Below, in pieces: positions 16,658 through 25,567 of a stretch of 64,000 nucleotides of DNA. Origin of the DNA: Streptomyces violaceusniger Tu 4113 (GTDB lineage: Bacteria > Actinomycetota > Actinomycetes > Streptomycetales > Streptomycetaceae); the NCBI RefSeq assembly GCF_000147815.2, contig NC_015957.1, positions 2,728,001 through 2,792,000 of the forward strand. Direction: 5' to 3'. A program made the position numbers and the translations under genes. Under the pieces are notes generated by a model. That model ran no database searches. It was not told where the DNA came from and saw only the letters and a program-made list of their open reading frames with translations. Every line of letters starts with the position of its first letter. Within the stretch, counting starts at the first letter, position 1.

Positions 16658-17812
16658 ATGTCTCAGGGAGACTGGCAGCAGGACGTGTTGCGGGAGCTGG
16701 GCCAGAGCCGAGCCGAGGAGAACCCGCAGAGGGGTTCCGCGGCGGTGCCGCCCGCCTCGGCATCGCTCTCGCCTTCGTCCGAACCTCCGGAGAATGCGGG
16801 GCCAGACTCCACCCGGACCGATGCCCCGGTTCCGGCGCCCGGATCACGGCCAGCCGACAGCCGGGAACCCCGGGATCCGCAACTGCCTCTACGGACGCCG
16901 GAGTCCGCGCCGACCGTAGACCCCCGGCTGGCGGGCGCGTTGGGGCGTCCGCTGCACGGGGACTCAATGGCACGGCGGGCCCGCCGCTCCGTGCGCATGC
17001 TGGGGACCTCCGTGGCTCGGGAGGTCACGGAGGGCACCCGGCTGGCGCAGGAGGTGCAGCAGCCGGTGACCACCGGACGGGTGATCGCCGTAACGTCCAT
17101 ACGCGGTGGCGTGGGGAAGTCCACGGTGACGGCCTTGCTGAGCCGGATCTTCAACCACTACCGGCGTGATCCGGTGCTCGCGTTGGAGGCGGACGCGGCT
17201 CTGGGCACGTTGCCGGTGCGGCTCGGCGCGGAGTCCGTGCGCTGGTCGTGCTCGGATCTGGCGCAGATTCTCACCCCCTCAATGCAGCTGACGGATGTCA
17301 TCGGCTACCTGGTGCCGGTGACCGACGGCGGCTGGCTGTTGCCCGCGAGTCAGGGGCGGGTGGGGGCACCGCTGGATGTCCGCACATACCGCACGGTGAC
17401 GATGGCGCTGCGCCGGTACTTCGCGGTGACCGTGGTCGATTGCGAGACGCTGCCGGGTGAGGTGGCGCGCACGGCGATGGACACCGCGCACGCCCGCGTG
17501 GTCGCCGCGCCGATGACCGCCGAGGGCGTCAACGGCACCCGCGTCGTCCTGGACTGGCTTGCCCAGCTGCCGCACGCGGCCCTGGCCAGCACGGTGGTGG
17601 CGCTCACGGCGAGTTCTCCCGACACGACACTTGATGTGCGGGCGGCGAGCGCGTACTTGCGGGAGACGGGAGCAGCGGTCGTACCCGTTCCATACGACCG
17701 CCATCTGGGCGGAGGAGGCCCCATTCTGAACGCCATGCTGGGACGGGACACCCGGGAGGCCGCCACCACGCTGGCCGCCGAAGTGATGCGGCGCGCGGTA
17801 AGGGTGCGGTGA
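16658..17812 (+). CDS. ParA/MinD-like ATPase of the type VII locus
   Basis: A 384-residue protein with a disordered, Pro/Ser-rich first third and a SIMIBI ATPase after residue 140. The deviant Walker A IRGGVGKSTVTALLSR (about 149-164) has the signature lysine of the MinD/ParA group, and VVDCETLPG acts as the Walker B region. Homologues of this sort (EspI-like) are encoded inside many ESX loci and are thought to help regulate or position the machinery. ATG 16658 is 10 bases after the EccD stop. The EccC gene starts 7 bases downstream, so expression is coupled. The disordered N-terminus may be a partner-docking tail, as in EspI. Confidence 0.8.
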   Translation: MSQGDWQQDVLRELGQSRAEENPQRGSAAVPPASASLSPSSEPPENAGPDSTRTDAPVPAPGSRPADSREPRDPQLPLRTPESAPTVDPRLAGALGRPLHGDSMARRARRSVRMLGTSVAREVTEGTRLAQEVQQPVTTGRVIAVTSIRGGVGKSTVTALLSRIFNHYRRDPVLALEADAALGTLPVRLGAESVRWSCSDLAQILTPSMQLTDVIGYLVPVTDGGWLLPASQGRVGAPLDVRTYRTVTMALRRYFAVTVVDCETLPGEVARTAMDTAHARVVAAPMTAEGVNGTRVVLDWLAQLPHAALASTVVALTASSPDTTLDVRAASAYLRETGAAVVPVPYDRHLGGGGPILNAMLGRDTREAATTLAAEVMRRAVRVR

Positions 17813-17819
17813 GGACGGA

Positions 17820-20800
17820 ATGACCCAGCGTGTGATCCACCGGCCCGCCCGCGCCACCCGGCCGCTCCCCTCCGCCTCCCCGCGCACCGTAGAGCCACCG
17901 CCCAACCTCCCCGAAGGCAAGATCGGCAATGCGGCGACCACGATGCTGCCGATGGCCGGCGTCATGAGCTCGGTCGTGATGATGACCGTGATCCGCAACA
18001 GCCAGTTCGCCGCACTCGGTGCCATCGTCTTGATCTTCGCCCTGCTGGGGGCCGTTGCCCTCTTCTGGTCCCAGCGCGGCAAGGCCCAGCGCACACGCCG
18101 CACGCAACGGGAACGGTACCTGGAGTACCTGGAAGAGCTCCGCGAGGAGTTCGGGCGACTGGAACGGGAGCGCCGTCAGGGCGCGCGGGTGCTGAACCCG
18201 CCGCCAGAGGCGCTGTACGACATCGTGCGGGATCCGGCGCGGCTGTGGGAGCGTCGCCGGCTGGACGAGGATTTCCTCCGGGTGCGGGTGGGCGTCGGCG
18301 AGGTTCCGGTGCAGGAGCTGACGGTGGGGCAGCACTCGGGCAGCGTTCTGACCCCGCCGGACCCGTTCATGCTGAACGAGGCCCGTGCGCTGCTGGGCCG
18401 CTTCGCCACCGCAACCGACTTTCCGCTCACGGTGCCGCTGGACCGGGCGGGCGATGTGTCGATCGTCGGCGACCGTGACGGCGTACTGCGCGTCGCCCGA
18501 GCGCTACTGCTCCAGGCTGCCGTGGCCCACGCACCGGACGACCTCGCCGTGGGTCTCACATTCCCCACGGAGCGGGAGGAGGACTGGTCCTGGGGCAAAT
18601 GGCTGCCGCACGTGCTGGACACGGACGAGGGCGACGGGCCGGTGGCCGCCCGCCGTATCGCGGCCGGCCTGCCGCAGCTGGCGAAGTTGCTGCCCACGGA
18701 GTTGCGGCGCCGTGCCTCGTACGCCGCCGAGGTACGGCGCGGTCTGTCCGACCGGAACGCGCTGCAACTCACCAACCGACTCCTCGTGATCAGCGACGCA
18801 TACGGGGAGGCGGCCTGTGAGCTGCCGCGCCCGGACGAGGCCGTCGCCCTGCGCGACATGGGCGTCACCGTGCTGCACCTACTGGAGCGGCAAGTCCACG
18901 AGCCGGACCAGGTGAGCGTGCGCATCACCGTCGACGGAGAGCGGATCGAGGTCGAAGACCTGCGCACGCCGGAACCTACACGTTCCACAGGCACCGTGGA
19001 CGCCGTCACGCTCCCGGGTACGGAAGGCCTGGTGCGTGAGCTCGCCCCGCTGAGGCTGTCGGCCACATCCACACGCGAGGGCACCCCCGTGTCCGGGCCA
19101 GTGGACTTCCCCGAACTGCTCGGCATCGACGACCCGGCCACCCTGGACCTGGACCGGCTGTGGGCGCCACGAGGCGAGCGGGCCTTCCTGCGCGTGCCGA
19201 TCGGGCTCAGCGACCGCCACGAGCCCGTGCTCCTCGATGTGAAGGAGTCCTCGGAGCTGGGCATTGGGCCGCACGGGCTGTGTGTGGGGGCCACCGGCTC
19301 CGGCAAGAGCGAGCTGCTGCGCACCCTCGTACTCGCCCTCGTCACCACCCACCCGCCCGAGGACCTGGCGCTGGTGCTGGTGGACTACAAGGGCGGCGCG
19401 ACCTTCGCCCCGTTCGACGATCTGCCGCACGTCGCCGGTGTGATCACGAACCTGGAGAACCAGGCCGGGCTGGTCGAGCGGGTGCACACGAGCCTGGCCG
19501 GAGAGGTCAAGCGCCGCCAACAGGTACTCAAAGACGCTGGGAACGTCGCCGACATCGGCCACTACGCGGCGCTGCGCGCGACGCGACGGCCGGAGCTGGA
19601 GCCGCTTCCGCATCTGTTCGTGGTCATCGACGAGTTCGGCGAACTGCTCACCGCCAAGCCCGACTTCATCGACCTGTTCCTGTCGATCGGCCGCATCGGC
19701 CGGTCGATCGGGGTGCACCTGCTGCTGTCCAGCCAACGCATCGAAGGTGGCAAGCTCAAGGGCCTGGACACCTATCTGTCCTACCGCCTGGGCCTGCGCA
19801 CCTTCTCCGCCGACGAGAGCCGCACGGTCCTCGACACCACCGACGCATTCCACCTCCCGCCGCTCCCGGGCTTCGGCTACCTCAAGGTCGACACCTCCAC
19901 CTACGAACGCTTCAAAGCGGGCTACGTCTCCGGCGGCTACCGCGGCCCATCCCTGCGCAAGCCCCAGGACGACGAACCCCTCGCCCTGCCGTACCCGTCC
20001 TTCAACACCCATCAAGCCCCGGAGCACGCGGCCGCTCCCGAGCCCGAGAGCACCAAACGGGACACCGGGCCCACCGTGCTGTCGGTGATGGTCGACCAGA
20101 TGCGCGGAGCAGCGGAGCCGGTACGCCGCATCTGGCTGCCGCCACTGCCGGACACCATCACACTCGACACCGCGGCCGGACCAGTCCAGGCATCGGACCG
20201 CGGCCTCCACCTCACCAGCCGCCCAGACCCCATGCGGGTGCCGCTCGGTGTCCTCGACGACCCGGCCAGGCAGTGGCAGGCCCCATGGCTACTGGACCTG
20301 ACCGTCGCGGGCGGGCACGCGGCCATCATCGGTGGCCCGCAGACTGGAAAAACCACCCTGCTGCGCACCCTCGCCCTGTCCCTCTCCCTGACCCACACCC
20401 CCCGCGAGGTCGCCCTCTACGGACTGGACCTGGCCGGCGGAGGGCTCAGCGCCCTCACCGACCTGCCGCACGTGGGCGGCATAGCCGGGCGCGCCGACCA
20501 TGAACGGGCCACCCGCGCCGTCGCCGAAGTCCGCGCCATGCTGAACGAGCGCGAACAGCTCTTCCGCGAACACGGCATCGACTCCATCGCCCAACTCCGG
20601 TCCCTGCGCGCCCAGGGTCGACTATCCGGACTCTCCTCCACCGACATCGTGCTGCTCATCGACGGCTTCGGCGCGCTGCGCGACGAATTCGCCGACCTCG
20701 AGGACGCCGTCACCGACCTGCTCAAGCGCGGCAGCGGCTACGGCATCCACGTGGTGGCCGGGATGCTGCGCTGGAACGACGTACGCATCGCCACCCAATC

Positions 20801-21827
20801 GATGTTCGGCACCCGCGTCGAACTGCGGCTGAACGACCCCGCCGACTCCAGCATCGACCGCAAACTCTCCGAAACCCTCAGCCCCGACACCCCGGGACGA
20901 GTCCTGACCGACGCCAAACTCTTCGCCCAGGTCGCCCTGCCCCGCATCGACGCCCACCCGGCAACGGGCGACCTCGTCGCCGCCCTCGAAGAGGCCGCAC
21001 GCACGGTCCGCGCCACCTGGCACGGCGAACTCGCTGCCCCCGTACGCGTCCTGCCCACCCACCTGCCCTCCACGAAACTCCCCTCGCCCACCGCCGAGCC
21101 ATCACGGATCCCCATCGGCCTCGACCAGGACGCCCTCGCCCCCGTACACCTGGACCTCTTCGCACACGACCAGCACCTGCTGATCCTCGGCGACAACGAA
21201 TGCGGCAAGACCAACCTCCTGCGGCTCATCACCCGACAGCTCACCGACCGCTACTCGGACGAGGAACTCGTCTTCGCCGTCTTCGACCCCCGCCGGGGCC
21301 TGCGCGGAGTCATCCCCGAGCCCTACCGAGGCGGCTACGCCCACAACGCCACCCTCTCCGCAGCCCTCACCACGGGCATCGCCAAGGAACTCGATAAGCG
21401 CCTCCCGGACGAAACGGTCGACCACGACGCACTCGCCGACGAACCCTTCTTCAACGGCCCACGCATCGTCATCCTCGTCGACGACTACGACATCCTCACC
21501 ACCGCAGGCCAACAACCCCTGGCCGGCTTCCTGCCCTACGTCCCCTCCGCCCAGGACATCGGCCTGCACTTCGTCATCGCCCGCCGCACCGCCGGATCAT
21601 CCCGAGCCCTGTACGAGCCGCTGCTGACCACTCTGCGCGAAACCGGGACCGCCGCCCTCGTCATGACCGGCGACCGCACCGAGGGCCAGCTCTTCCCCGG
21701 CCTCTACGCCTCGGCCCAGCCACCCGGCCGCGGCACCCTCGTCCGCCGCGGCCGCCCCCACCAGCTCATCCAGACCGCCCTCGCCCCCGAGGCCATCCCC
21801 GCCACCACCCCGGACGACGCCACGTGA
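17820..21827 (+). CDS. eccC: Type VII secretion ATPase EccC (FtsK/SpoIIIE family)
   Basis: A 1335-residue protein, as expected for a fused EccCa/EccCb motor. Two transmembrane helices lie near residues 40-85, followed by three FtsK-type ATPase domains with Walker A motifs at about 490 (GATGSGKSELLRTL), 838 (GGPQTGKTTLLRTL) and 1123 (GDNECGKTNLLRL). The first domain keeps a complete Walker B (VVIDEFGEL). The second has VLLIDGFGAL, lacking the usual acidic pair, and the third ends in VILVDDYDIL, so the latter two are likely the regulatory, substrate-signal-binding modules. EccC powers export of WXG100 partners and toxins. ATG 17820 follows GAGGACGG. The stop overlaps the next GTG start. Confidence 0.9.
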   Translation: MTQRVIHRPARATRPLPSASPRTVEPPPNLPEGKIGNAATTMLPMAGVMSSVVMMTVIRNSQFAALGAIVLIFALLGAVALFWSQRGKAQRTRRTQRERYLEYLEELREEFGRLERERRQGARVLNPPPEALYDIVRDPARLWERRRLDEDFLRVRVGVGEVPVQELTVGQHSGSVLTPPDPFMLNEARALLGRFATATDFPLTVPLDRAGDVSIVGDRDGVLRVARALLLQAAVAHAPDDLAVGLTFPTEREEDWSWGKWLPHVLDTDEGDGPVAARRIAAGLPQLAKLLPTELRRRASYAAEVRRGLSDRNALQLTNRLLVISDAYGEAACELPRPDEAVALRDMGVTVLHLLERQVHEPDQVSVRITVDGERIEVEDLRTPEPTRSTGTVDAVTLPGTEGLVRELAPLRLSATSTREGTPVSGPVDFPELLGIDDPATLDLDRLWAPRGERAFLRVPIGLSDRHEPVLLDVKESSELGIGPHGLCVGATGSGKSELLRTLVLALVTTHPPEDLALVLVDYKGGATFAPFDDLPHVAGVITNLENQAGLVERVHTSLAGEVKRRQQVLKDAGNVADIGHYAALRATRRPELEPLPHLFVVIDEFGELLTAKPDFIDLFLSIGRIGRSIGVHLLLSSQRIEGGKLKGLDTYLSYRLGLRTFSADESRTVLDTTDAFHLPPLPGFGYLKVDTSTYERFKAGYVSGGYRGPSLRKPQDDEPLALPYPSFNTHQAPEHAAAPEPESTKRDTGPTVLSVMVDQMRGAAEPVRRIWLPPLPDTITLDTAAGPVQASDRGLHLTSRPDPMRVPLGVLDDPARQWQAPWLLDLTVAGGHAAIIGGPQTGKTTLLRTLALSLSLTHTPREVALYGLDLAGGGLSALTDLPHVGGIAGRADHERATRAVAEVRAMLNEREQLFREHGIDSIAQLRSLRAQGRLSGLSSTDIVLLIDGFGALRDEFADLEDAVTDLLKRGSGYGIHVVAGMLRWNDVRIATQSMFGTRVELRLNDPADSSIDRKLSETLSPDTPGRVLTDAKLFAQVALPRIDAHPATGDLVAALEEAARTVRATWHGELAAPVRVLPTHLPSTKLPSPTAEPSRIPIGLDQDALAPVHLDLFAHDQHLLILGDNECGKTNLLRLITRQLTDRYSDEELVFAVFDPRRGLRGVIPEPYRGGYAHNATLSAALTTGIAKELDKRLPDETVDHDALADEPFFNGPRIVILVDDYDILTTAGQQPLAGFLPYVPSAQDIGLHFVIARRTAGSSRALYEPLLTTLRETGTAALVMTGDRTEGQLFPGLYASAQPPGRGTLVRRGRPHQLIQTALAPEAIPATTPDDAT

Positions 21828-23236
21828 CCAAGGACGTCATCGCCCTCACCCCCACCATGCCCGACGTGCCCACCCTGCTGGCCGGGCTCTACGCGGGCGG
21901 CCCCGACCTGCGCGTACGCACCGCCGCCGACGGCGCCGTCGTCCAACTCTGCACCCCGGACGGAAGCACCCTCGTCTCCATCGAAACCCCCATCCTCATC
22001 CACACCCCCGGCGAACCAGCCCGCCTCCTCGGCACAGGAACCACCACCCCGGACAGCCCCGTCTGGTGGACCGAAGCACGCGCCACCACCGCCATACCCG
22101 AGGCCGGACAACTCGCAGGCTCCTTCGCCGGACGCCTCGCCACGGTGCTGAATGGCACCACCTGGCCACCGGAAGCGGCAACCACCGAGGTCATCCCCCT
22201 CACCACCGACAACACAGCAACCCCAGCCAACACCACCCCCCACCCAGCCATAGACGTCCTCACCGACACCACAGCGCTCGTCCTCCAGGACCGACCAGTC
22301 ATCCCCATGACCAGCTGGCTCTCCGACGCCCTGCGCACCGCCATCACCAGCGACCGCGCCCTCCACATCGTCACCCCCAACACCGCCCGCCTCACCCTCC
22401 CCACCCGCAACGCCCTGGGGGGACACCCCCACCGCTGGGTCGTCCAAGACCCACACGACGGCTACTACGACGGCCTCTCCGGCGCCGTGCTGCGCTGGCA
22501 GAACGGCACCTTCACCCCGGTCAGCACCACATCCCGCACCACGCCCGTCGCACAAGCCTTCACCAACACCACGGACACCGGCGACCGCCAACTCATCCTC
22601 GCCCTCCGCACCCACCACCCCGCAGACGAACAACTCATCCTCGGCCGCGCCCTCGAAACCACCTGGCACCACCTCACCGGCACCCCACCCGCCGGATGGA
22701 GCACCGCGGAGCCCGTCAACCTGCCCTGGTCCCCCCGCCAACTGACCGACCTCGCCCGCAGGCGCGCGCCCCAGCCCACCTGGCTGATCGCCATCGGGCA
22801 CCCCGACCGCCCCGCACTCGCCACCATCCGCATCGCCCGCACCCCCGCCGGAGTCGAAGAGGACATCACCCTCTCCCTCGGCTACGGCGAATACGAACCC
22901 CCGCCATTGGAAGCGATCCCCAGCCTCGCCGAGGCCCTCACCACTGGGAACCACGGCCTGACCTCGATGCTCACCTCACTGCGCCACGCCCCACGCGACC
23001 TCGCCATCCCCCCACACATCACGCCACCCCCCACCCCCATTGCCCTCACCCTCGGCCCCGACACCGTCCACGACATCGGCACCCACCACGCCCAGCACCC
23101 ACCCCTCAGCCTCACCCCCACCCAACTCGGCCCCGCCTCCCGCCCCGCCCTCCACTACGCCCTTGGCGACGCCACCGACGACCAAACCTGGACCACCCTC
23201 AAACACCTCACCCAGCACCTGCGCACGGGAGCCTGA
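21824..23236 (+). CDS. DUF6177-like type VII locus protein
   Basis: A 470-residue soluble protein starting MTKDVIALTPTMPDVPTLLA. I associate this opening with DUF6177 proteins of Streptomyces type VII loci, by recall rather than search. The protein is rich in Pro, Thr and Ala, with repeated beta-strand-like segments and no membrane helix or signal peptide. No catalytic motif could be identified. It overlaps the EccC stop by four bases (GTGA), so it is translated together with the motor. That position would suit an EspG-like chaperone or a substrate-recognition factor; this is inference. It is the last plus-strand gene of the locus and converges on the defence operon. Confidence 0.6.
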   Translation: MTKDVIALTPTMPDVPTLLAGLYAGGPDLRVRTAADGAVVQLCTPDGSTLVSIETPILIHTPGEPARLLGTGTTTPDSPVWWTEARATTAIPEAGQLAGSFAGRLATVLNGTTWPPEAATTEVIPLTTDNTATPANTTPHPAIDVLTDTTALVLQDRPVIPMTSWLSDALRTAITSDRALHIVTPNTARLTLPTRNALGGHPHRWVVQDPHDGYYDGLSGAVLRWQNGTFTPVSTTSRTTPVAQAFTNTTDTGDRQLILALRTHHPADEQLILGRALETTWHHLTGTPPAGWSTAEPVNLPWSPRQLTDLARRRAPQPTWLIAIGHPDRPALATIRIARTPAGVEEDITLSLGYGEYEPPPLEAIPSLAEALTTGNHGLTSMLTSLRHAPRDLAIPPHITPPPTPIALTLGPDTVHDIGTHHAQHPPLSLTPTQLGPASRPALHYALGDATDDQTWTTLKHLTQHLRTGA

Positions 23237-23317
23237 CGACCCAACCATTCAGCCCCTCGCCATACGAACCCCGACATGCTCGTGATGAGCGGCGAGGTCC
23301 AGCGTACGGCCGGGAAC

Positions 23318-23344
23318 CGGTGTCGGTACGAAGCTTCGGCACCG
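23318..23344. terminator. Possible bidirectional terminator between converging operons
   Basis: CGGTGTCG at 23318-23325 pairs with CGGCACCG at 23337-23344 (8 bp, one G-U wobble), with a loop that contains most of the CGAAGCTTCG palindrome. The hairpin lies in the 114-base gap between the end of the type VII locus and the end of the HNH gene, which are transcribed toward each other. There is no U-tract, but Streptomyces hairpins often lack one. Confidence 0.45.
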
Positions 23345-23350
23345 CTTGAC

Positions 23351-24097
23351 TCAACCCGTACTCAGCAGTGCGGCACGGATCACGGGATCGCGTAACAGCG
23401 CGAGAGTTTGGGACTCGTCGGTGAAGATATCTTCGGCGCCGGGGGCGACCGCCTGGTGGAACATGGCGTGGACGACATCGGCGGTCGGCTGCTCCCAGAT
23501 GGTGGACGCGCATGCCGCCGCATCCTCCTTATCGCCGGTGTCGAAGGCGGCGCGCCAATCGTTCAGTAGGAGTGGGGTGATCCGGTAGGCGTTGCGCCGT
23601 CCCCGGACGAGGATTTCCCGGTTGAGACCGAAGACCTTGATCGTCGCGGCGCCCCTGTCGGTGAGGTCGATGTATGCGCCGGCAGCGAGCGAGAGGTGCA
23701 GATGCGGAGCGGGATCCTCGCTGCTCGGGTCGACGAGCAGGGGGGTGCCGTCGGCGGCGAGGGGGAAGAGGTCACGTTTGAGGTGGCTGTTGCAAAGGGA
23801 GCACGCCAGCAGGTGGTTGTTCCAGTCGAAGGTCCGTAACGGATTGACCCGGACGGGCTCGAAGTGGTCGATGTCCGTGCCCTGGCTGTCCCCGCAGTAC
23901 ATGCACCGCTCCAGTCCCGGCGCCATCTCCGCGAGGACGCCTTTCAGCACGGGGTGTATGTGCCTGCGGACGGACGTCTGCTTCCATAACTGCCTGGCTC
24001 GCTGCTTGGGTACGGTCGCCTGCCCGATGTCACCGGTGTAGCCGGCCATGGAAGTCAGCGTCGCCTGTGGGAGTGGCACCCTCGTCACTCGGATCAT
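23351..24097 (-). CDS. HNH endonuclease, Septu PtuB-like
   Basis: A 248-residue nuclease with a zinc-bound HNH core: CMYCGD (about 67-72), DIDHFEP, WNNHLLACSLCN and a second CxxC, in the spacing seen in PtuB-type HNH proteins. Septu effectors of this type cut nucleic acid when released or activated by the partner ATPase. The start ATG at 24097 overlaps the ATPase stop (ATGA), and this is the promoter-distal, last gene of the eight-gene minus-strand operon. Ordinary HNH enzymes also match the motif, so the Septu label rests on the pairing as much as on the protein. No toxin-related features beyond the HNH fold are visible. Confidence 0.75.
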   Translation of the reverse strand: MIRVTRVPLPQATLTSMAGYTGDIGQATVPKQRARQLWKQTSVRRHIHPVLKGVLAEMAPGLERCMYCGDSQGTDIDHFEPVRVNPLRTFDWNNHLLACSLCNSHLKRDLFPLAADGTPLLVDPSSEDPAPHLHLSLAAGAYIDLTDRGAATIKVFGLNREILVRGRRNAYRITPLLLNDWRAAFDTGDKEDAAACASTIWEQPTADVVHAMFHQAVAPGAEDIFTDESQTLALLRDPVIRAALLSTG

Positions 24098-25470
24098 GAA
24101 TCGTGCCGTGGGTGACGGGAGTGGAGCCGGGCCGCGATTTCGTCGACGCGGGTGGCTGGTGAACTGGCCAGCTTGCGTTTCAGATGGCGGTACCGGTCCT
24201 TTTCCTCTTCGCTGGCCCGGCCTCGCACGACGTCCAGTTCCAGGGCGAGGAGTTCCTCCCGCTTCTGTTCGGCCTGGTCCGAGTAGGGGGTGTCGAGCCC
24301 GAACAGGTCCGAGAGTACGGCGTCGTCACCGCTGCCGAAGATGATGCGGTCGTAGAGGTGCTGGGGCACGACCTCGACAGGGCTGTCCTCGTCCGGGCCC
24401 GGCAGCCGGATCAGGCCGCCGGGGTCCGCCGCCTGGCAGATGTAGGGGCTGTGCGTGGTGACGATGAACTGGATGTTCGGGAAGTGCGCCTTCAGCCAGC
24501 CACCGATGCGCTTCTGCCAGGACACGTGCAGATGGGCGTCGATCTCGTCGATGATGACGACCCCGGAACTCGCGACGTTCGGCGTGCCGCCCGTCGTGTC
24601 CAGGACGAGTTCGCCGTAGGCGTCATGGATCTGCTTGAGGATGTCCACGACCAAGGCCGCCACCGTGCGGTAGCCGTCGCTCATCTCCCGCAGCGGGAAT
24701 CGGTGGTTGCGGTTGACGACCCACAGGCCCTCTGAGTCGACGTTATCGATCCGGTAGTCGTCGGGCAGCAGGTCGTCGCCCAGGATGGCCAGGGCGGCCG
24801 CCTTGAGGTCCCGGGCGCCGTCCTTGTCCTCGAACGCGCGCAGGTGCTGCTCGATGAGCCAGCTCACGCCTTCCGCCAGCGACGCGTCCTCGTGGAAGAG
24901 GCTCGTCAGTCGGGCGACCGCGCCCGAGCTGGACATCAGCCGCTGGATGTCGCTCGAGCCCCCGGCGAGCCTGCGGAAGGGACCGTACCCCGCGCAGAAC
25001 CATCCCACCGGATTGTCCGCCCAGGGGCCGCGCTGGGCGACGGGGCGTTCCTTCTGGTAGCCGATGGCGTTCAGCGCCGGCTGTCCGGCCCTGCTGGAAC
25101 CCGGCTTGCCCGAGAGAGACGTCTGCTCCGCCGCGGTCCAGCGCAGCCCGGCCCAGATCGGCCGGACCGGACGCCGCCCCGTGGTGAACTGGTCCTGCTC
25201 CGGGTCATGGACCAGGCACACTTCGGCCTTCGCCACCGTCTCGTCCCGCGAGACCCAGGTGTCGAACCCGGGGACGAGACTGCGGGCCACGGCAGGTCCG
25301 CTGATCGTCAAGGCGACCGCGCGCAGCAGGGTCGTCTTCCCCGAGCCGTTACGGCCCGCCAGGACCGTCCAGCCGGCGTATGAGCCGTCGGGCCTGGTCA
25401 GGTCCAGGTCGACGTCGCGTGCACCGTGGAACGACCTGATGTTCCGTAGGCGAAGGTTCTTCAGGTACAT
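24094..25470 (-). CDS. AAA/ABC-type ATPase, Septu PtuA-like
   Basis: A 458-residue RecF/OLD-like ATPase. Walker A is GRNGSGKTTLLRA (about 38-50), the signature region FPLREMSDGYRTVAALVV contains the family's S-D-G-Y-R form, Walker B is VVIIDEIDAHLH, and the switch histidine lies in IVTTHSPYI. The C-terminus is a charged helical tail. PtuA ATPases form rings that hold the HNH partner and respond to phage infection by ATP depletion. The gene begins 97 bases after the helicase-toxin fusion and overlaps the HNH gene, so it may be part of the larger operon or a separately promoted Septu module. The start ATG at 25470 has no very strong ribosome site. Confidence 0.75.
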   Translation of the reverse strand: MYLKNLRLRNIRSFHGARDVDLDLTRPDGSYAGWTVLAGRNGSGKTTLLRAVALTISGPAVARSLVPGFDTWVSRDETVAKAEVCLVHDPEQDQFTTGRRPVRPIWAGLRWTAAEQTSLSGKPGSSRAGQPALNAIGYQKERPVAQRGPWADNPVGWFCAGYGPFRRLAGGSSDIQRLMSSSGAVARLTSLFHEDASLAEGVSWLIEQHLRAFEDKDGARDLKAAALAILGDDLLPDDYRIDNVDSEGLWVVNRNHRFPLREMSDGYRTVAALVVDILKQIHDAYGELVLDTTGGTPNVASSGVVIIDEIDAHLHVSWQKRIGGWLKAHFPNIQFIVTTHSPYICQAADPGGLIRLPGPDEDSPVEVVPQHLYDRIIFGSGDDAVLSDLFGLDTPYSDQAEQKREELLALELDVVRGRASEEEKDRYRHLKRKLASSPATRVDEIAARLHSRHPRHDS

Positions 25471-25567
25471 GTCTCGTCCGCCCGGATCCCGTTCTGAGGT
25501 GAGAGCCAGACGACGGCCGGCTCCGTGGTGACTCTAACGCGGCGGCGTTGTGTCGCGTCACCGCAGG

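Noticed and set aside
15184..16659. 491-codon minus-strand frame opposite eccD
   Set aside because: Arg/His/Gln-rich translation with no fold, exactly antisense to EccD; a composition shadow.
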